DNA from: Bacillus sp. PK3_68 | Lineage (GTDB): Bacteria > Bacillota > Bacilli > Bacillales > Domibacillaceae | Direction of reading: 5' to 3' | Assembly: GCF_003600835.1 (NCBI RefSeq) | Contig: NZ_NQYC01000001.1 | Span: 2,498,001-2,562,000, forward strand | Length of the DNA stretch: 64,000 nt | Shown here: one piece after another, positions 43,482 to 52,044 of the stretch | Position numbering within the stretch: position 1 is the stretch's first letter | How the letters are laid out: every line of letters begins with the position of its first letter | Notes under the pieces: generated by a model | The model's input: the letters and a program-made list of their open reading frames with translations, nothing else | Database searches by the model: none | Told to the model about the DNA's origin: nothing | Program-made: the position numbers and the translations under genes

Positions 43482-44636
43482 ATGAGTCAACCAGAACAGC
43501 TAATACCGGCTGAAGAAGTCAGTAAAGAAGTCGAATTTCCGCTTTCATTTGATGAGTGGGAGCAAAAAGCGGCGAGTCTCATGCAGGCTGGTGGATACGG
43601 CTATGCCAGCTCGGGTGCTGGAAAAGGAGAAACAGCTAAAAGGAACGAAGAAGCCTTTGGCAAATGGGCAATTGTTCCGAGAATGTTAAGCGATGTGTCT
43701 AATGCCGACATGAGCGTGTCATTATTTGGCCGCACATATAAGCGGCCGTTTCTGCTGGCACCGATCGGCATGCAAAAGCTTGCTCATCCCGAGGGAGAAT
43801 TGGCCTCTGTTAGAGCCGCCGCCGCTTTAGGAATTCCTTTTGTATTAAGTACAGTAGCAAGCCATTCTATTGAACAAGTAGCAGCGGCCGCCCCAACGGG
43901 CTCTAAATGGTTTCAGCTTTATTGGTCTAACAACGAAGATGTTTCTTTCAGCATGGCGGAAAGAGCGGAGAATGCAGGTTATGAAGCCATTGTCGTGACA
44001 GTGGATACAATTCGAACAGGCTTCCGTGAAACCGATATTCGCAATCAATTTTCCCCGCTCGCTAAAGGCTTGGGGAAAGCGAATTACGAAAGTGATCCTG
44101 CCTTTATGAATGCCTTAAAGAGCCATGATGAGGAAGCAATAGTTACGTCTATGCTGGAAAACATGCAAACGTTATCTCTTCATTGGAACCATATCGCCAA
44201 GCTGAAAGAAAGAACCAACTTGCCTGTTTTGTTAAAAGGTATTTTACACCCTGAAGATGCAAAAAGGGCATTAGAATATGGGGTAGACGGCCTAGTCGTT
44301 TCCAATCATGGAGGACGACAGCTCGACGGAACGATCGCTTCTATTGATGCTCTCCCTGCTATTGCGGAGGCTGTCCAAAAAAGGGTGCCTGTTTTATTTG
44401 ATAGCGGCATCCGGCGAGGCACTGACGTGATTAAAGCTCTTGCACTAGGTGCGGATGCGGTTTTAATTGGACGACCATTCCTTTATGGCCTGGCGGCTCA
44501 TGGACAACAGGGAATAGAAAAGGTTATTGAGAATTTCACCCGTGAAACGGAAATCTCCCTTTCACTCTGCGGTATAGCTAATTTATCTCAGCTTGGCATG
44601 CTTAAAATGGTAAGAGATTCGTTCGGCCAATTCTAA
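43482..44636 (+). CDS. FMN-dependent alpha-hydroxy-acid oxidase (lactate oxidase/monooxygenase type)
   Basis: A 384-residue TIM-barrel flavoenzyme that oxidises L-2-hydroxy acids, probably L-lactate. FMN and active-site features are APIGMQKLAHPEGELA, WFQLYWSNNEDV, VVTVDTIRTGFRETDIRNQF, LLKGILHPEDA with the FMN Lys, SNHGGRQLDGTIASIDALP with the catalytic His and Arg, and DSGIRRGTDVIKALALGADAVLIGRPFLYGLAAHG. The GYGYASSGAGKGETAKRNEEAF segment at the N-terminus is typical of the lactate 2-monooxygenase branch. GAGGTCCTGCAA precedes the start. It forms a single-gene unit with its own terminator. Confidence 0.9.
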   Translation: MSQPEQLIPAEEVSKEVEFPLSFDEWEQKAASLMQAGGYGYASSGAGKGETAKRNEEAFGKWAIVPRMLSDVSNADMSVSLFGRTYKRPFLLAPIGMQKLAHPEGELASVRAAAALGIPFVLSTVASHSIEQVAAAAPTGSKWFQLYWSNNEDVSFSMAERAENAGYEAIVVTVDTIRTGFRETDIRNQFSPLAKGLGKANYESDPAFMNALKSHDEEAIVTSMLENMQTLSLHWNHIAKLKERTNLPVLLKGILHPEDAKRALEYGVDGLVVSNHGGRQLDGTIASIDALPAIAEAVQKRVPVLFDSGIRRGTDVIKALALGADAVLIGRPFLYGLAAHGQQGIEKVIENFTRETEISLSLCGIANLSQLGMLKMVRDSFGQF

Positions 44637-44668
44637 AGCAGCGTTGAAGGATTTGATAAAGCGACGAC

Positions 44669-44720
44669 AAGAACTGATTTAATGCCTGCTTGATAGGTTA
44701 TTAAATCAGTTCTTTTTATT
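44669..44720 (+). terminator. Terminator of the hydroxy-acid oxidase gene
   Basis: A perfect 15-bp stem (AAGAACTGATTTAAT and its complement, 44669-44683 and 44700-44714) followed by TTTATTC. Confidence 0.85.
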
Positions 44721-44837
44721 CAGAAGCAGCCGAATGTAGCTTCTTTATGACAAGCATTTGCGTTCACTGCTGGCTTTCAGTACTCCTTTATATAAGTTAT
44801 ATAATTTTTACTTGTCACAACTGAAAGGAAGGATGAT

Positions 44838-46025
44838 ATGACCGGGCAAGCATACATACGGACAAAAGCGGATAAAATCTGGACAAAAGACTTTATTCTT
44901 ATTTGTCTGGCAAATTTCTTCATTTTTCTCGGATTTCAAATGACATTGCCGACCGTACCTCTTTTTGTTGAACATCTGGGGGGCAGCGAGCAGTCCATCG
45001 GTATTATTACAGGGATCTTCACTTTTTCTGCTCTTTTGCTCCGGCCTTATGTAGGCCATGCGTTAGAAAAGAGAGGACGTCAGCTCATTTATATGCTCGG
45101 GCTCGCTATTTTTGTCTTTTCAGTTGGTTCTTTCGGTTTTGCTGTCAGTATTGCCTTTCTGCTTGCCTTGCGCATTATTCAGGGAATCGGCTGGAGCTTT
45201 TCAACAACAGCCACCGGCACAATTGCGACTGACTTAATCCCTCCTAAACGACGCGGTGAGGGGATGGGCTATTTCGGGCTTTCCGGTAACCTTGCTATGG
45301 CGATCGGCCCCGCCTTGGGATTAACTCTGGCTAGCTCAATCTCCTTTGCAAAGTTGTTTATGATTTGTGCCGGTCTGGGTGTGGTTGCACTCATCCTATC
45401 AACCAGGGTACGTTACAAGAAGGCAGAACCTTCTTTAAAGAAAGAGTCTCCTGGCAGATTTGACATTTTAGAAAAAACAGCAGTTAAACCATCCGTGCTA
45501 CTGTTCTTTATCACGATTACGTTTGGTGGGATTTCTTCTTTTTTACCTTTGTACACAGCGCAAAAAGGCATTGGCGGAATTGAAATGTACTTTTTGATTT
45601 TCGCTCTCTTTCTCATGATTACCCGAACATTTGCTGGCAGAATTTATGATAGAAAAGGGCATATCGCTATTTTTCTCCCAGGATCTTTCATTATTTTTAT
45701 CGCTATGCTTTTGCTTGCATGGCTTCCTAACTCTACAGCTCTTTTTATAGCAGCAGCGCTATATGGCACAGGTTTCGGCAGTGTCAATCCTGCTTTGCAA
45801 GCCTGGTCAGTTAATCAGGCGCCAAACAACCGAAAAGCGATGGCCAATGCGACGTTTTTCTCCTTTTTTGATCTTGGTGTAGGCGTTGGAGCAGTAGCCT
45901 TTGGTCAAATCGCCTTTTTGCTCGGTTACAAGGACATTTACTTAGCCTCAGCTGTCTCAGTGTTTTTATCTATGCTTCTGTACACCATCATGTTATTAAA
46001 AGAACGGGGAAAGCAAATCAGGTAG
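44838..46025 (+). CDS. MFS transporter (YwoG/YfkF-like drug efflux type)
   Basis: A 395-residue major facilitator protein with about twelve membrane segments. Motifs are LLRPYVGHALEKRGRQLIYMLG (motif A-like loop after segment 2) and RIIQGIGWSFSTTATGTIATDLIPPKRRGEGMGYFG, which is characteristic of the YwoG/YfkF group. Such proteins are generally annotated as exporters of toxic compounds; the substrate here is unknown. GAAAGGAAGG lies about 7 bases before the ATG. The gene is monocistronic on the plus strand. Confidence 0.9.
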   Translation: MTGQAYIRTKADKIWTKDFILICLANFFIFLGFQMTLPTVPLFVEHLGGSEQSIGIITGIFTFSALLLRPYVGHALEKRGRQLIYMLGLAIFVFSVGSFGFAVSIAFLLALRIIQGIGWSFSTTATGTIATDLIPPKRRGEGMGYFGLSGNLAMAIGPALGLTLASSISFAKLFMICAGLGVVALILSTRVRYKKAEPSLKKESPGRFDILEKTAVKPSVLLFFITITFGGISSFLPLYTAQKGIGGIEMYFLIFALFLMITRTFAGRIYDRKGHIAIFLPGSFIIFIAMLLLAWLPNSTALFIAAALYGTGFGSVNPALQAWSVNQAPNNRKAMANATFFSFFDLGVGVGAVAFGQIAFLLGYKDIYLASAVSVFLSMLLYTIMLLKERGKQIR

Positions 46026-46124
46026 ATCATCAGAGCTATATCATCCAGCTCCTCAGGCAGTTCATTGGAAGATTGATCTCAAACACTGTATTATTTCTTA
46101 TTGCAGAACCCATAAGGAGGGGAA

Positions 46125-47144
46125 ATGATGACTGCAATAAAACCAAAACACTTCCAAGGCATTCCTTTATCTGTGCTCGATCTTGCTCCTATTAACGAAG
46201 GAAGCAATGCAGCACAGTCTTTTAAGAATAGTACCAACCTCGCTCAGCACGTGGAAAAATGGGGATTTCACCGTTATTGGCTGGCTGAGCATCACAATAT
46301 GCCGGGCATTGCCAGTTCAGCGACGTCCGTAATCATCGGCCATATCGCCGGAGCGACCAAGCATATTCGCGTCGGATCGGGAGGCATTATGCTGCCGAAC
46401 CACGCGACGCTTGTTATAGCCGAACAATTTGGAACACTCGAGTCCTTATATCCCGGCCGGATCGATCTCGGCATTGGCCGTGCCCCTGGCAGCGACCAGG
46501 CGACCGCTTTTGCACTGCGCCGCACACTTCATAGCCGCGTCGAGGATTTTCCGCTGCAGTTGGACGAACTCCAAGCTTACTTTGAAGGAAGTCCCTCTGC
46601 CCGTGTACGTTCGTTTCCTGGCGAGGGCTTGGACATTCCAATCTGGCTGCTTGGCTCAAGCGATTTCAGCGCCCGCCTTGCTGCTCAGAAAGGTTTGCCT
46701 TTTGCTTTTGCCAGTCACTTTGCGGCAGAATATACACTTCCAGCTTTAAAAATTTATCGCGACAACTTTACCCCTTCCAGTGTGCTTCAGGAGCCGTACG
46801 CTATGGTTGGAGTAAATATTATTGCCGCTGATACGGAAGAAAGAGCTCAGTGGTTAGCCACTTCTCAACAGCAGCAATTTCTAAGCTTAAGAAGGGGCGA
46901 ACCCACACAGTTGAAGCCGCCTATTGATGATATTGATCAAGTTTGGAGTCCATTTGAACGAGCCGCCATTGAGAAAACGCTGGATTCACGGGCCACTATT
47001 GTTGGTACACCTGAAATTGTTCAGCAAAAACTTTCCAGCTTCCTGGAAGAAACAAAAGCGAATGAAATTATCGTTAATTCACAAATTTTTCACCACCAAG
47101 ACCGGCTGCGTTCGTATGAGATTGTAGCCGACATGATGGAATAG
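46125..47144 (+). CDS. Luciferase-like flavin-dependent oxidoreductase
   Basis: A 339-residue LLM-class protein, FMN- or F420-like TIM barrel, similar to B. subtilis YceB/YhbW-type proteins. Family signatures are [96 protein letters not shown] and [27 protein letters not shown]. The substrate is unknown for this group. Two ATGs in tandem follow AAGGAGGGG; the second (46128) has the better spacing. Confidence 0.93.
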   Translation: MMTAIKPKHFQGIPLSVLDLAPINEGSNAAQSFKNSTNLAQHVEKWGFHRYWLAEHHNMPGIASSATSVIIGHIAGATKHIRVGSGGIMLPNHATLVIAEQFGTLESLYPGRIDLGIGRAPGSDQATAFALRRTLHSRVEDFPLQLDELQAYFEGSPSARVRSFPGEGLDIPIWLLGSSDFSARLAAQKGLPFAFASHFAAEYTLPALKIYRDNFTPSSVLQEPYAMVGVNIIAADTEERAQWLATSQQQQFLSLRRGEPTQLKPPIDDIDQVWSPFERAAIEKTLDSRATIVGTPEIVQQKLSSFLEETKANEIIVNSQIFHHQDRLRSYEIVADMME

Positions 47145-47158
47145 CTTTTCATACAAAA

Positions 47159-47193
47159 CGCCCGGCAATCCATTTATTGATGATTGCCGGGCG
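47159..47193 (+). terminator. Terminator of the LLM oxidoreductase gene
   Basis: Perfect 12-bp stem CGCCCGGCAATC / GATTGCCGGGCG with an 11-base loop, followed by TTGCTGTTTCTG. The tail is only moderately T-rich. Confidence 0.8.
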
Positions 47194-47266
47194 TTGCTGT
47201 TTCTGCTTATTGTACGTTTATTTGCTGACCGGGCAGGCTATTTTTTATACCATGCCTTTAAATCTT

Positions 47267-47497
47267 TTATCCCTTAACGAGCTGCCTTAGCTTTTCATTT
47301 CTTGTTTCTTGCTCTTCCTGGGAGGATAGATCATATTTTTTAAGTAAGTGGAAAAGTTCATTTAGCGTATGCTGTGCGTGCTGGTCTTTTAAAAACTTGT
47401 ACAAATTTTCATATAAAGATGTCGAAAGAAATTCTTTTTGGCTTTCCAGCTTTTGAATCACATCTTGTTGTGAATGATCAATATTACACTGTCCCAT
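47267..47497 (-). CDS. Small hypothetical protein (76 residues)
   Basis: Starts MGQCNIDHSQQDVIQKLESQ; the ATG at 47497 is preferred because AAAGGGTGG lies 5 bases before it, although an in-frame start at 47524 exists. The protein is hydrophilic and helical (LYENLYKFLKDQHAQHTLNELFHLLKKYDLSSQEEQETRNEKL), with one Cys near the N-terminus and no membrane segment. It resembles conserved small proteins found only in Bacillaceae, but I know no function. It lies downstream of ycgQ on the same strand, about 80 bases away. Confidence 0.68.
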   Translation of the reverse strand: MGQCNIDHSQQDVIQKLESQKEFLSTSLYENLYKFLKDQHAQHTLNELFHLLKKYDLSSQEEQETRNEKLRQLVKG

Positions 47498-47578
47498 GCA
47501 AACCACCCTTTCCAATCTCTTCATTAGTCCTTCAACTACAATCTAGCATAAAAGCCCTTATCGTTCAGCTTCAAGATA

Positions 47579-48427
47579 TTAATACCCTCTATAGACATAA
47601 GGATCTTTTGGCTTATCGATCGGATGCCATTCTTTTACAAACAATACTGGGATCGTTGACTTGAACGGCTGATAATAAATGGATGACAAGGTGCCTTTCA
47701 CATGAATCCAATCATCATCTTGAAGATTTGTTTCTTCCGGGAATTCAACTAGCATCCCAAAAGCCCCTGAATCTGCGACACAATGAATGATACCAAAACG
47801 AAGCACAAACAGCTGTCGCTTATCCGTACTCTCTCCATGAAAAGCAAAACCATCAAACTCAATGCTCTTTCCAAGAAAGTCCCCTGGAAAATCATAAATA
47901 GTTTCCATTCCTTTTAAAAACTGAGCATCATCTAAAACGATCTCCTGCTTAGAGGCATATTTAGCTAACTCCTTTTCCATCAGCTCATCATACCCCTCTT
48001 TGCCGTAATAGACACTCGTATCAGGCTTTAAATATTGAGTTTGGGCATAATGGTCGGCAGCCTCTATTTGTTCCATCGGCTTGAATGAAAACCCCTTTGA
48101 TTTAACGATTGTTGAATCCAGTGTAGCAACCGGGAAAAACAAACCTGCTACTAAAGGAAAACCAAAAACAAGATAGAAAAGCCACCGCTGGTAAAAAGGC
48201 TTATCCTTTTCGTGTTCGTGATCATGGTCACAGCATGTCTCATCGGCTGACTCCTCTGATCCCTTAAAATAGTCATAGGCCTGAACAACGGTAAGAAGCG
48301 CAAAAATAAAAATCGCGCTGTATGATAAATATGCATATTTCATATTGATATATTTAGTGATATTTCCGGAAGCATGGAGATGAAAAAAGAAAAAGGTAAA
48401 CAGCAATAAAATATAGATTCGAAACAT
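47579..48427 (-). CDS. ycgQ: TIGR03943-family membrane protein YcgQ
   Basis: A 282-residue membrane protein. Three hydrophobic segments occupy about residues 2-20, 28-50 and 80-105, and a conserved extracytoplasmic domain forms the rest (FLGKSIEFDGFAFHG, FVLRFGIIHCVADSGAFGMLVEFPE, HVKGTLSSIYYQ). The loop after the second segment carries CCDHDHEHEKD, a likely metal-binding stretch. It follows ycgR, 13 bases away, as in B. subtilis, and the two are thought to form a membrane complex. Function is unknown; metal handling is inferred from the Cys/His loop. Confidence 0.9.
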   Translation of the reverse strand: MFRIYILLLFTFFFFHLHASGNITKYINMKYAYLSYSAIFIFALLTVVQAYDYFKGSEESADETCCDHDHEHEKDKPFYQRWLFYLVFGFPLVAGLFFPVATLDSTIVKSKGFSFKPMEQIEAADHYAQTQYLKPDTSVYYGKEGYDELMEKELAKYASKQEIVLDDAQFLKGMETIYDFPGDFLGKSIEFDGFAFHGESTDKRQLFVLRFGIIHCVADSGAFGMLVEFPEETNLQDDDWIHVKGTLSSIYYQPFKSTIPVLFVKEWHPIDKPKDPYVYRGY

Positions 48428-48440
48428 CCCATTCCCTCCT

Positions 48441-49322
48441 TTAAATCAACAATGAACCAATAAATACAAAAATCGTAATATATGCAACTAAATACAATAC
48501 AAATCGTTTATTAAATGTACCTAACATCATAAGAAGATTTTTAATATCGACCATCGCTCCGAAAACGAGAAAAGCAACTAGGGAGCCGGTGGAAAAAGTA
48601 CTTCTAAAAGAAGAGGCGATAAAAGCGTCAGCCTCTGAACAAAGAGACAAAACAAAAGCCAAGCCCATCATAACAAGATGAGAAGCGGCTTCCGTTTGTC
48701 CAATCTCTAATAGAGTGGAAGTTTTAACGTACGTTTGCATAGCTGCTGCAATAAATGCTCCGATAATCAAATATTTACCGACCGAGAAAAATTCCTCTGC
48801 GGCATGACGCAGCATACCAACAAACTTATGGATGAATGTCTGCTTTCCCTGAGTATGACAGTGGTCATGTGCTGAACTTTTCTCTAAAAGTTGGTTTTCG
48901 TTAAACTGCCACGAAATAATAGACCCCACTAAAATAGCTACGATAAATGACAAGCCGCCCCGGTATAGAGGCATATCCCACTGATTGCCAAACGCAACAT
49001 AGGTTGAAAACAGAACAATTGGATTAATTACAGGTCCCGTTAACATAAACGCAATGCCGGCATGCAAAGGAACGCCTTTTAAAAGAAGCCGGCGGACAAT
49101 CGGTACGATGCCGCATTCACAGGCTGGGAATAAAGATCCAATGACCGCTGCAGACAGGACAGCCAAAAAACGGTTTTTCGGTATAACTTTCGCTATCATT
49201 TCCTCTGTGATAAACATTTGAATAAATCCAGAAATGAAAACGCCAATTAATACAAATGGAATCGCTTCTATTAATATACTAATAAAAATTGTGTTTAATT
49301 GTAGAAATGATTGCGAGAACAT
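48441..49322 (-). CDS. ycgR: UPF0718-family permease YcgR
   Basis: A 293-residue permease of the DUF318/UPF0718 family with eight or so membrane segments. Signatures are FVLIGVFISGFIQMF, AAVIGSLFPACECGIVPIVRRLLLKGVPLHAGIAFMLTGPVINPIVLFSTYVAFG, and LSLCSEADAFIASSF in the second half, each repeated-domain half carrying a conserved polar motif. The loop between halves includes HDHCHTQ, matching the His-rich loop of the partner YcgQ. No Fur, Zur or other operator is evident upstream. Transported substrate unknown. Confidence 0.91.
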   Translation of the reverse strand: MFSQSFLQLNTIFISILIEAIPFVLIGVFISGFIQMFITEEMIAKVIPKNRFLAVLSAAVIGSLFPACECGIVPIVRRLLLKGVPLHAGIAFMLTGPVINPIVLFSTYVAFGNQWDMPLYRGGLSFIVAILVGSIISWQFNENQLLEKSSAHDHCHTQGKQTFIHKFVGMLRHAAEEFFSVGKYLIIGAFIAAAMQTYVKTSTLLEIGQTEAASHLVMMGLAFVLSLCSEADAFIASSFRSTFSTGSLVAFLVFGAMVDIKNLLMMLGTFNKRFVLYLVAYITIFVFIGSLLI

Positions 49323-49475
49323 GAGAAAAATCCTCTCTACTTATAGAGCTGTGCATATCAAGACCTCATTATAACACACTACTTTTTAATCTCTTATTAT
49401 TTGCATCTTGCCTTTATAAACGAACAGGACCATTCAAAAGCCCAGAAAACAAAGGCTTAAGAACAGTCCTAAAAA

Positions 49476-49937
49476 CTACTCTTCATTTGAATTTTCCCTT
49501 CTAAAGAACCACCGTACTTCCGGCCTTTCGTGCGGGGTAAGATTCATTATAAAATAACCAATAATCAAAATTAAAACAACAAGCGAATAAAGCAATGTGT
49601 TGATAGGATGGTCATGGTCAACAATAATAAGCCGAATCATAGCCGTGATGCCGATATATAGAAAATACCTAAGCGGAAAGTGATAATCTTCCTTAAAATA
49701 TTTAACGATCATTGTGATAAATTCGAAATATAGAAAAAAGATAAGAATATTCGCGAGGAAAAGCTTATAATCATTCGCCCCTCTTTCTATTAAAATTTGG
49801 CTGAAAACAATCAGCTCTTTCACTAATAAAAAAGATAAAATGATAGCAAGAAAAATCAGAGAGACATTTAATATGGTTTGAAGAACCTTAGGAATAATTT
49901 GCAAAACAATTGTGAAATCCTTTTTCGTTTTAGACAT
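49476..49937 (-). CDS. psiE: PsiE-family membrane protein
   Basis: A 153-residue protein with four membrane segments and the PsiE features NVSLIFLAIILSFLLVKEL, ILIFFLYFEFITMIVKYFKEDYHFPLRYFLYIGITAMIRLIIVDHD and a hydrophilic C-terminus. E. coli PsiE is induced by phosphate starvation; its function is not known. AGGAAGTATTCG precedes the start. A 12-residue leader frame lies 69 bases upstream. Transcribed alone. Confidence 0.9.
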   Translation of the reverse strand: MSKTKKDFTIVLQIIPKVLQTILNVSLIFLAIILSFLLVKELIVFSQILIERGANDYKLFLANILIFFLYFEFITMIVKYFKEDYHFPLRYFLYIGITAMIRLIIVDHDHPINTLLYSLVVLILIIGYFIMNLTPHERPEVRWFFRRENSNEE

Positions 49938-50005
49938 CGAATACTTCCTCCACCCTATTCTAAAATGACCATACTTAACATTTCACATAAGAATTTCTAC
50001 GTCGT

Positions 50006-50044
50006 TCATTTGTGTATAGAACTTGGGTGAATGATCCACGGCAT
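50006..50044 (-). CDS. Possible 12-residue leader peptide upstream of psiE
   Basis: AAGGAGGATAGAATC precedes an ATG encoding MPWIIHPSSIHK and a TGA stop, 69 bases before psiE. The ribosome-binding site is strong and the peptide is rich in Ile, Pro, Ser and His. It may regulate psiE translation or mark a truncated gene; there is no other coding signal in the 285-base gap. Confidence 0.35.
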   Translation of the reverse strand: MPWIIHPSSIHK

Positions 50045-50182
50045 GATTCTATCCTCCTTGACCTTAAAAATGATAATAAGTATATATCATATTCTAACTA
50101 TTTTTAAAATTCAAGATAGGGAAAGCACGCACTATTTACAATTTTTTAAACGTTACACGATTTAATTTTACAAACAACAAAA

Positions 50183-50215
50183 AAGCAGACCTTTGCATGA
50201 GGCAAAGGTCTGCTT
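50183..50215 (-). terminator. Terminator of yeeI
   Basis: A perfect 14-bp stem (AAGCAGACCTTTGC and its complement) with a 5-base loop, followed on the minus strand by TTTTTTGTTG. Confidence 0.92.
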
Positions 50216-50222
50216 AGTATTC

Positions 50223-50942
50223 TTACTCTCCTAAATCTACATTATGATACACTTGCTGAACGTCTTCCAAGTCCTCCAGGGCATCGATCATCTTTTCAAA
50301 TTGATCCTGTGCATCTTCTGGCAGAACAATTTCATTTTGTGCCAGCATTGTCAGCTCAGCCACCGTAAATTCTGTAATGCCGGCTCCCTTTAATGCCTCC
50401 TGCACCGCATGGAACTGGTCTGGCTCAGCGTAAACGATGACTGCGTCATCTTCTTCTATGATGTCTCTAGCATCAACGTCTGCTTCCATTAAAATTTCCA
50501 ATACTTCATCGGCTGTTTTTCCTTCAATTCCAATAACAGCTGTCGCATCAAACATATAAGCAACCGATCCGCTTACACCCATATTGCCGCCGTTTTTGCC
50601 GAAGGCAGCCCGCACCTCTGACGCTGTACGATTTACGTTATTTGTCAAAGCATCAACGATAACCATCGATCCATTTGGACCGAAACCTTCATAACGAAGT
50701 TCGTCATAGTTCTCATCTGATCCGCCTTTTGCTTTTTCAATCGCGCGGTCAATAATATGTTTTGGCACACTGTATGTTTTAGCACGTTCCAGTACAAACT
50801 TTAGCGCCTGATTCGATTCTGGATCAGGTTCACCTTGTTTGGCCGCTACATAAATTTCACGCCCAAATTTAGCATATATGCGACTTGTGTTAGCATCTTT
50901 TGCTGCTTTCTTCTCTTTAATATTGTTCCATTTACGTCCCAT
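50223..50942 (-). CDS. yeeI: YebC/PmpR-family regulator YeeI
   Basis: A 239-residue cytoplasmic protein of the YebC family, members of which act as transcriptional regulators or in translation of proline stretches. The sequence [44 protein letters not shown] closely matches B. subtilis YeeI rather than its paralogue YrbC. The middle [49 protein letters not shown] is family-diagnostic, as is the [10 protein letters not shown] ending. The ATG at 50942 is preferred over one three codons upstream, with AAAGAGAG about 8 bases before it. Confidence 0.94.
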   Translation of the reverse strand: MGRKWNNIKEKKAAKDANTSRIYAKFGREIYVAAKQGEPDPESNQALKFVLERAKTYSVPKHIIDRAIEKAKGGSDENYDELRYEGFGPNGSMVIVDALTNNVNRTASEVRAAFGKNGGNMGVSGSVAYMFDATAVIGIEGKTADEVLEILMEADVDARDIIEEDDAVIVYAEPDQFHAVQEALKGAGITEFTVAELTMLAQNEIVLPEDAQDQFEKMIDALEDLEDVQQVYHNVDLGE

Positions 50943-51194
50943 CGTGAACACTCTCTTTCCACTTTGAATCTAAATTAAATGATGAATGCAAAACAAACTG
51001 GCTTTTCAACGCTATTTCAAAGGAGCTTGTGACGATTATATATAACGAATCAAGTACGTTGCTTAATCATGCGCAGATTATATTATACCGCAATTAAAGC
51101 TGCTTTGAAACAAAGAAGAAGAGACCATCTCTCCACTTTTTTAAAACAATATTTTCCAGTTGAATGACAATGTCTTCGCACCATGTTAAAATAT
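50943..51194. other. Intergenic region between yeeI and the HAD gene
   Basis: No coding frame with a ribosome-binding site is visible. The right end carries ATGACA (51165-51170) and TAAAAT spaced by about 17 bases, a plausible sigma-A promoter for the HAD gene. Confidence 0.4.
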
Positions 51195-51220
51195 TTGATG
51201 TGGGAACGTTCCCACATCAA
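51195..51220. promoter_or_regulatory. 26-bp perfect palindrome, probable operator of the HAD gene
   Basis: The half-site TTGATGTGGGAAC is followed by its exact complement with no spacer, giving a central CG as in LacI-family operators (TGGGAACGTTCCCA core). It lies just after a plausible -10 box and 32 bases before the HAD gene start, the position of a repressor site. No LacI-type gene is in the window. Confidence 0.65.
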
Positions 51221-51251
51221 GTTATATAAAAAATTCAGAGGAGTTCTGCCT

Positions 51252-51962
51252 ATGTATAAGCTGCTTGCTTTTGATTTAGATCATACGCTTTCCGATCCTG
51301 ATAGGCCGATTCATCCAGATATACTTCAATTTTTACGAAAGGCTGAGGATCAAGGAATAAAGATCGCTATTATATCAGGCCGCCCTGCGATGTACTTAGG
51401 GGGCTTAGGAAGGCAGCTAGGGTTAAAAGAGCCTATCATTGCTGGAGAAAACGGCGCGCATATTTACTATCAAATCGGCTTTCCTCCTAAAAAAGTATTT
51501 ACTCATGAAGTCCATCCATCAGGAAAGCAAAAGCTGGATCATCTGCGCTCACTTGTTCAAAAGAATTTTGGCCATACTGCCTGGATACAACCGAATTTCA
51601 CTAACTTTGCTGTTTTTCCAATGAAGCAGGAAGTGCGTGACGAGCTTTTAGACTTCGTTACCCATTATTATCATCATGTGATTGATGATCAAGAATACAC
51701 GTTTTATGTCCATCCTGATGACAGCTTTGAAATCGTCCCTCCTGGGATTGACAAAGGGGTTGCTCTAAATATTATTATGGATTGGGAAGGTATCACGAAA
51801 GAGCAAGTGATAGCAGTCGGAAACAGCGCTAACGACTTGCCAATGCTAAGGGAGGCCGGGGTAGCCATTGGCATTGGCCTACACGAAGCAGACTACACGG
51901 TCAGTCACATTAAAGAAGCTATCGGTTTTATTAAAGAGCGCCTGAACATACAATTGGATTAG
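51252..51962 (+). CDS. Cof-type HAD-superfamily phosphatase
   Basis: A 236-residue HAD hydrolase of the Cof/YidA group (class IIB), which dephosphorylates sugar phosphates and similar metabolites. Motif I is LLAFDLDHTLSDPD, motif II IAIISGRPA, and motif IV GNSANDLPMLREAG. The C2 cap domain lies between about residues 85 and 185. The start at 51252 (MYKLLAFDLD) is chosen because AGAGGAG precedes it; the in-frame ATG 69 bases earlier would lie upstream of the palindromic operator and is rejected. Probably repressed through the 26-bp palindrome upstream. Confidence 0.93.
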   Translation: MYKLLAFDLDHTLSDPDRPIHPDILQFLRKAEDQGIKIAIISGRPAMYLGGLGRQLGLKEPIIAGENGAHIYYQIGFPPKKVFTHEVHPSGKQKLDHLRSLVQKNFGHTAWIQPNFTNFAVFPMKQEVRDELLDFVTHYYHHVIDDQEYTFYVHPDDSFEIVPPGIDKGVALNIIMDWEGITKEQVIAVGNSANDLPMLREAGVAIGIGLHEADYTVSHIKEAIGFIKERLNIQLD

Positions 51963-51969
51963 TTAGAAC

Positions 51970-52014
51970 AAGCCTTGTGCAAAAAGAAGCGTTTCTTTCC
52001 ATTTCACAAGGCTT
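51970..52014. terminator. Terminator between the HAD and zinc peptidase genes
   Basis: Arms AAGCCTTGTG and CACAAGGCTT (51970-51979 and 52005-52014) enclose a second small stem AAAGAA-GCG-TTTCTTT. TTCAT follows on the plus strand. It lies 7 bases after the HAD stop codon. Confidence 0.7.
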
Positions 52015-52044
52015 TTCATAAACAACTTTTTCAGTTGCATGCTT

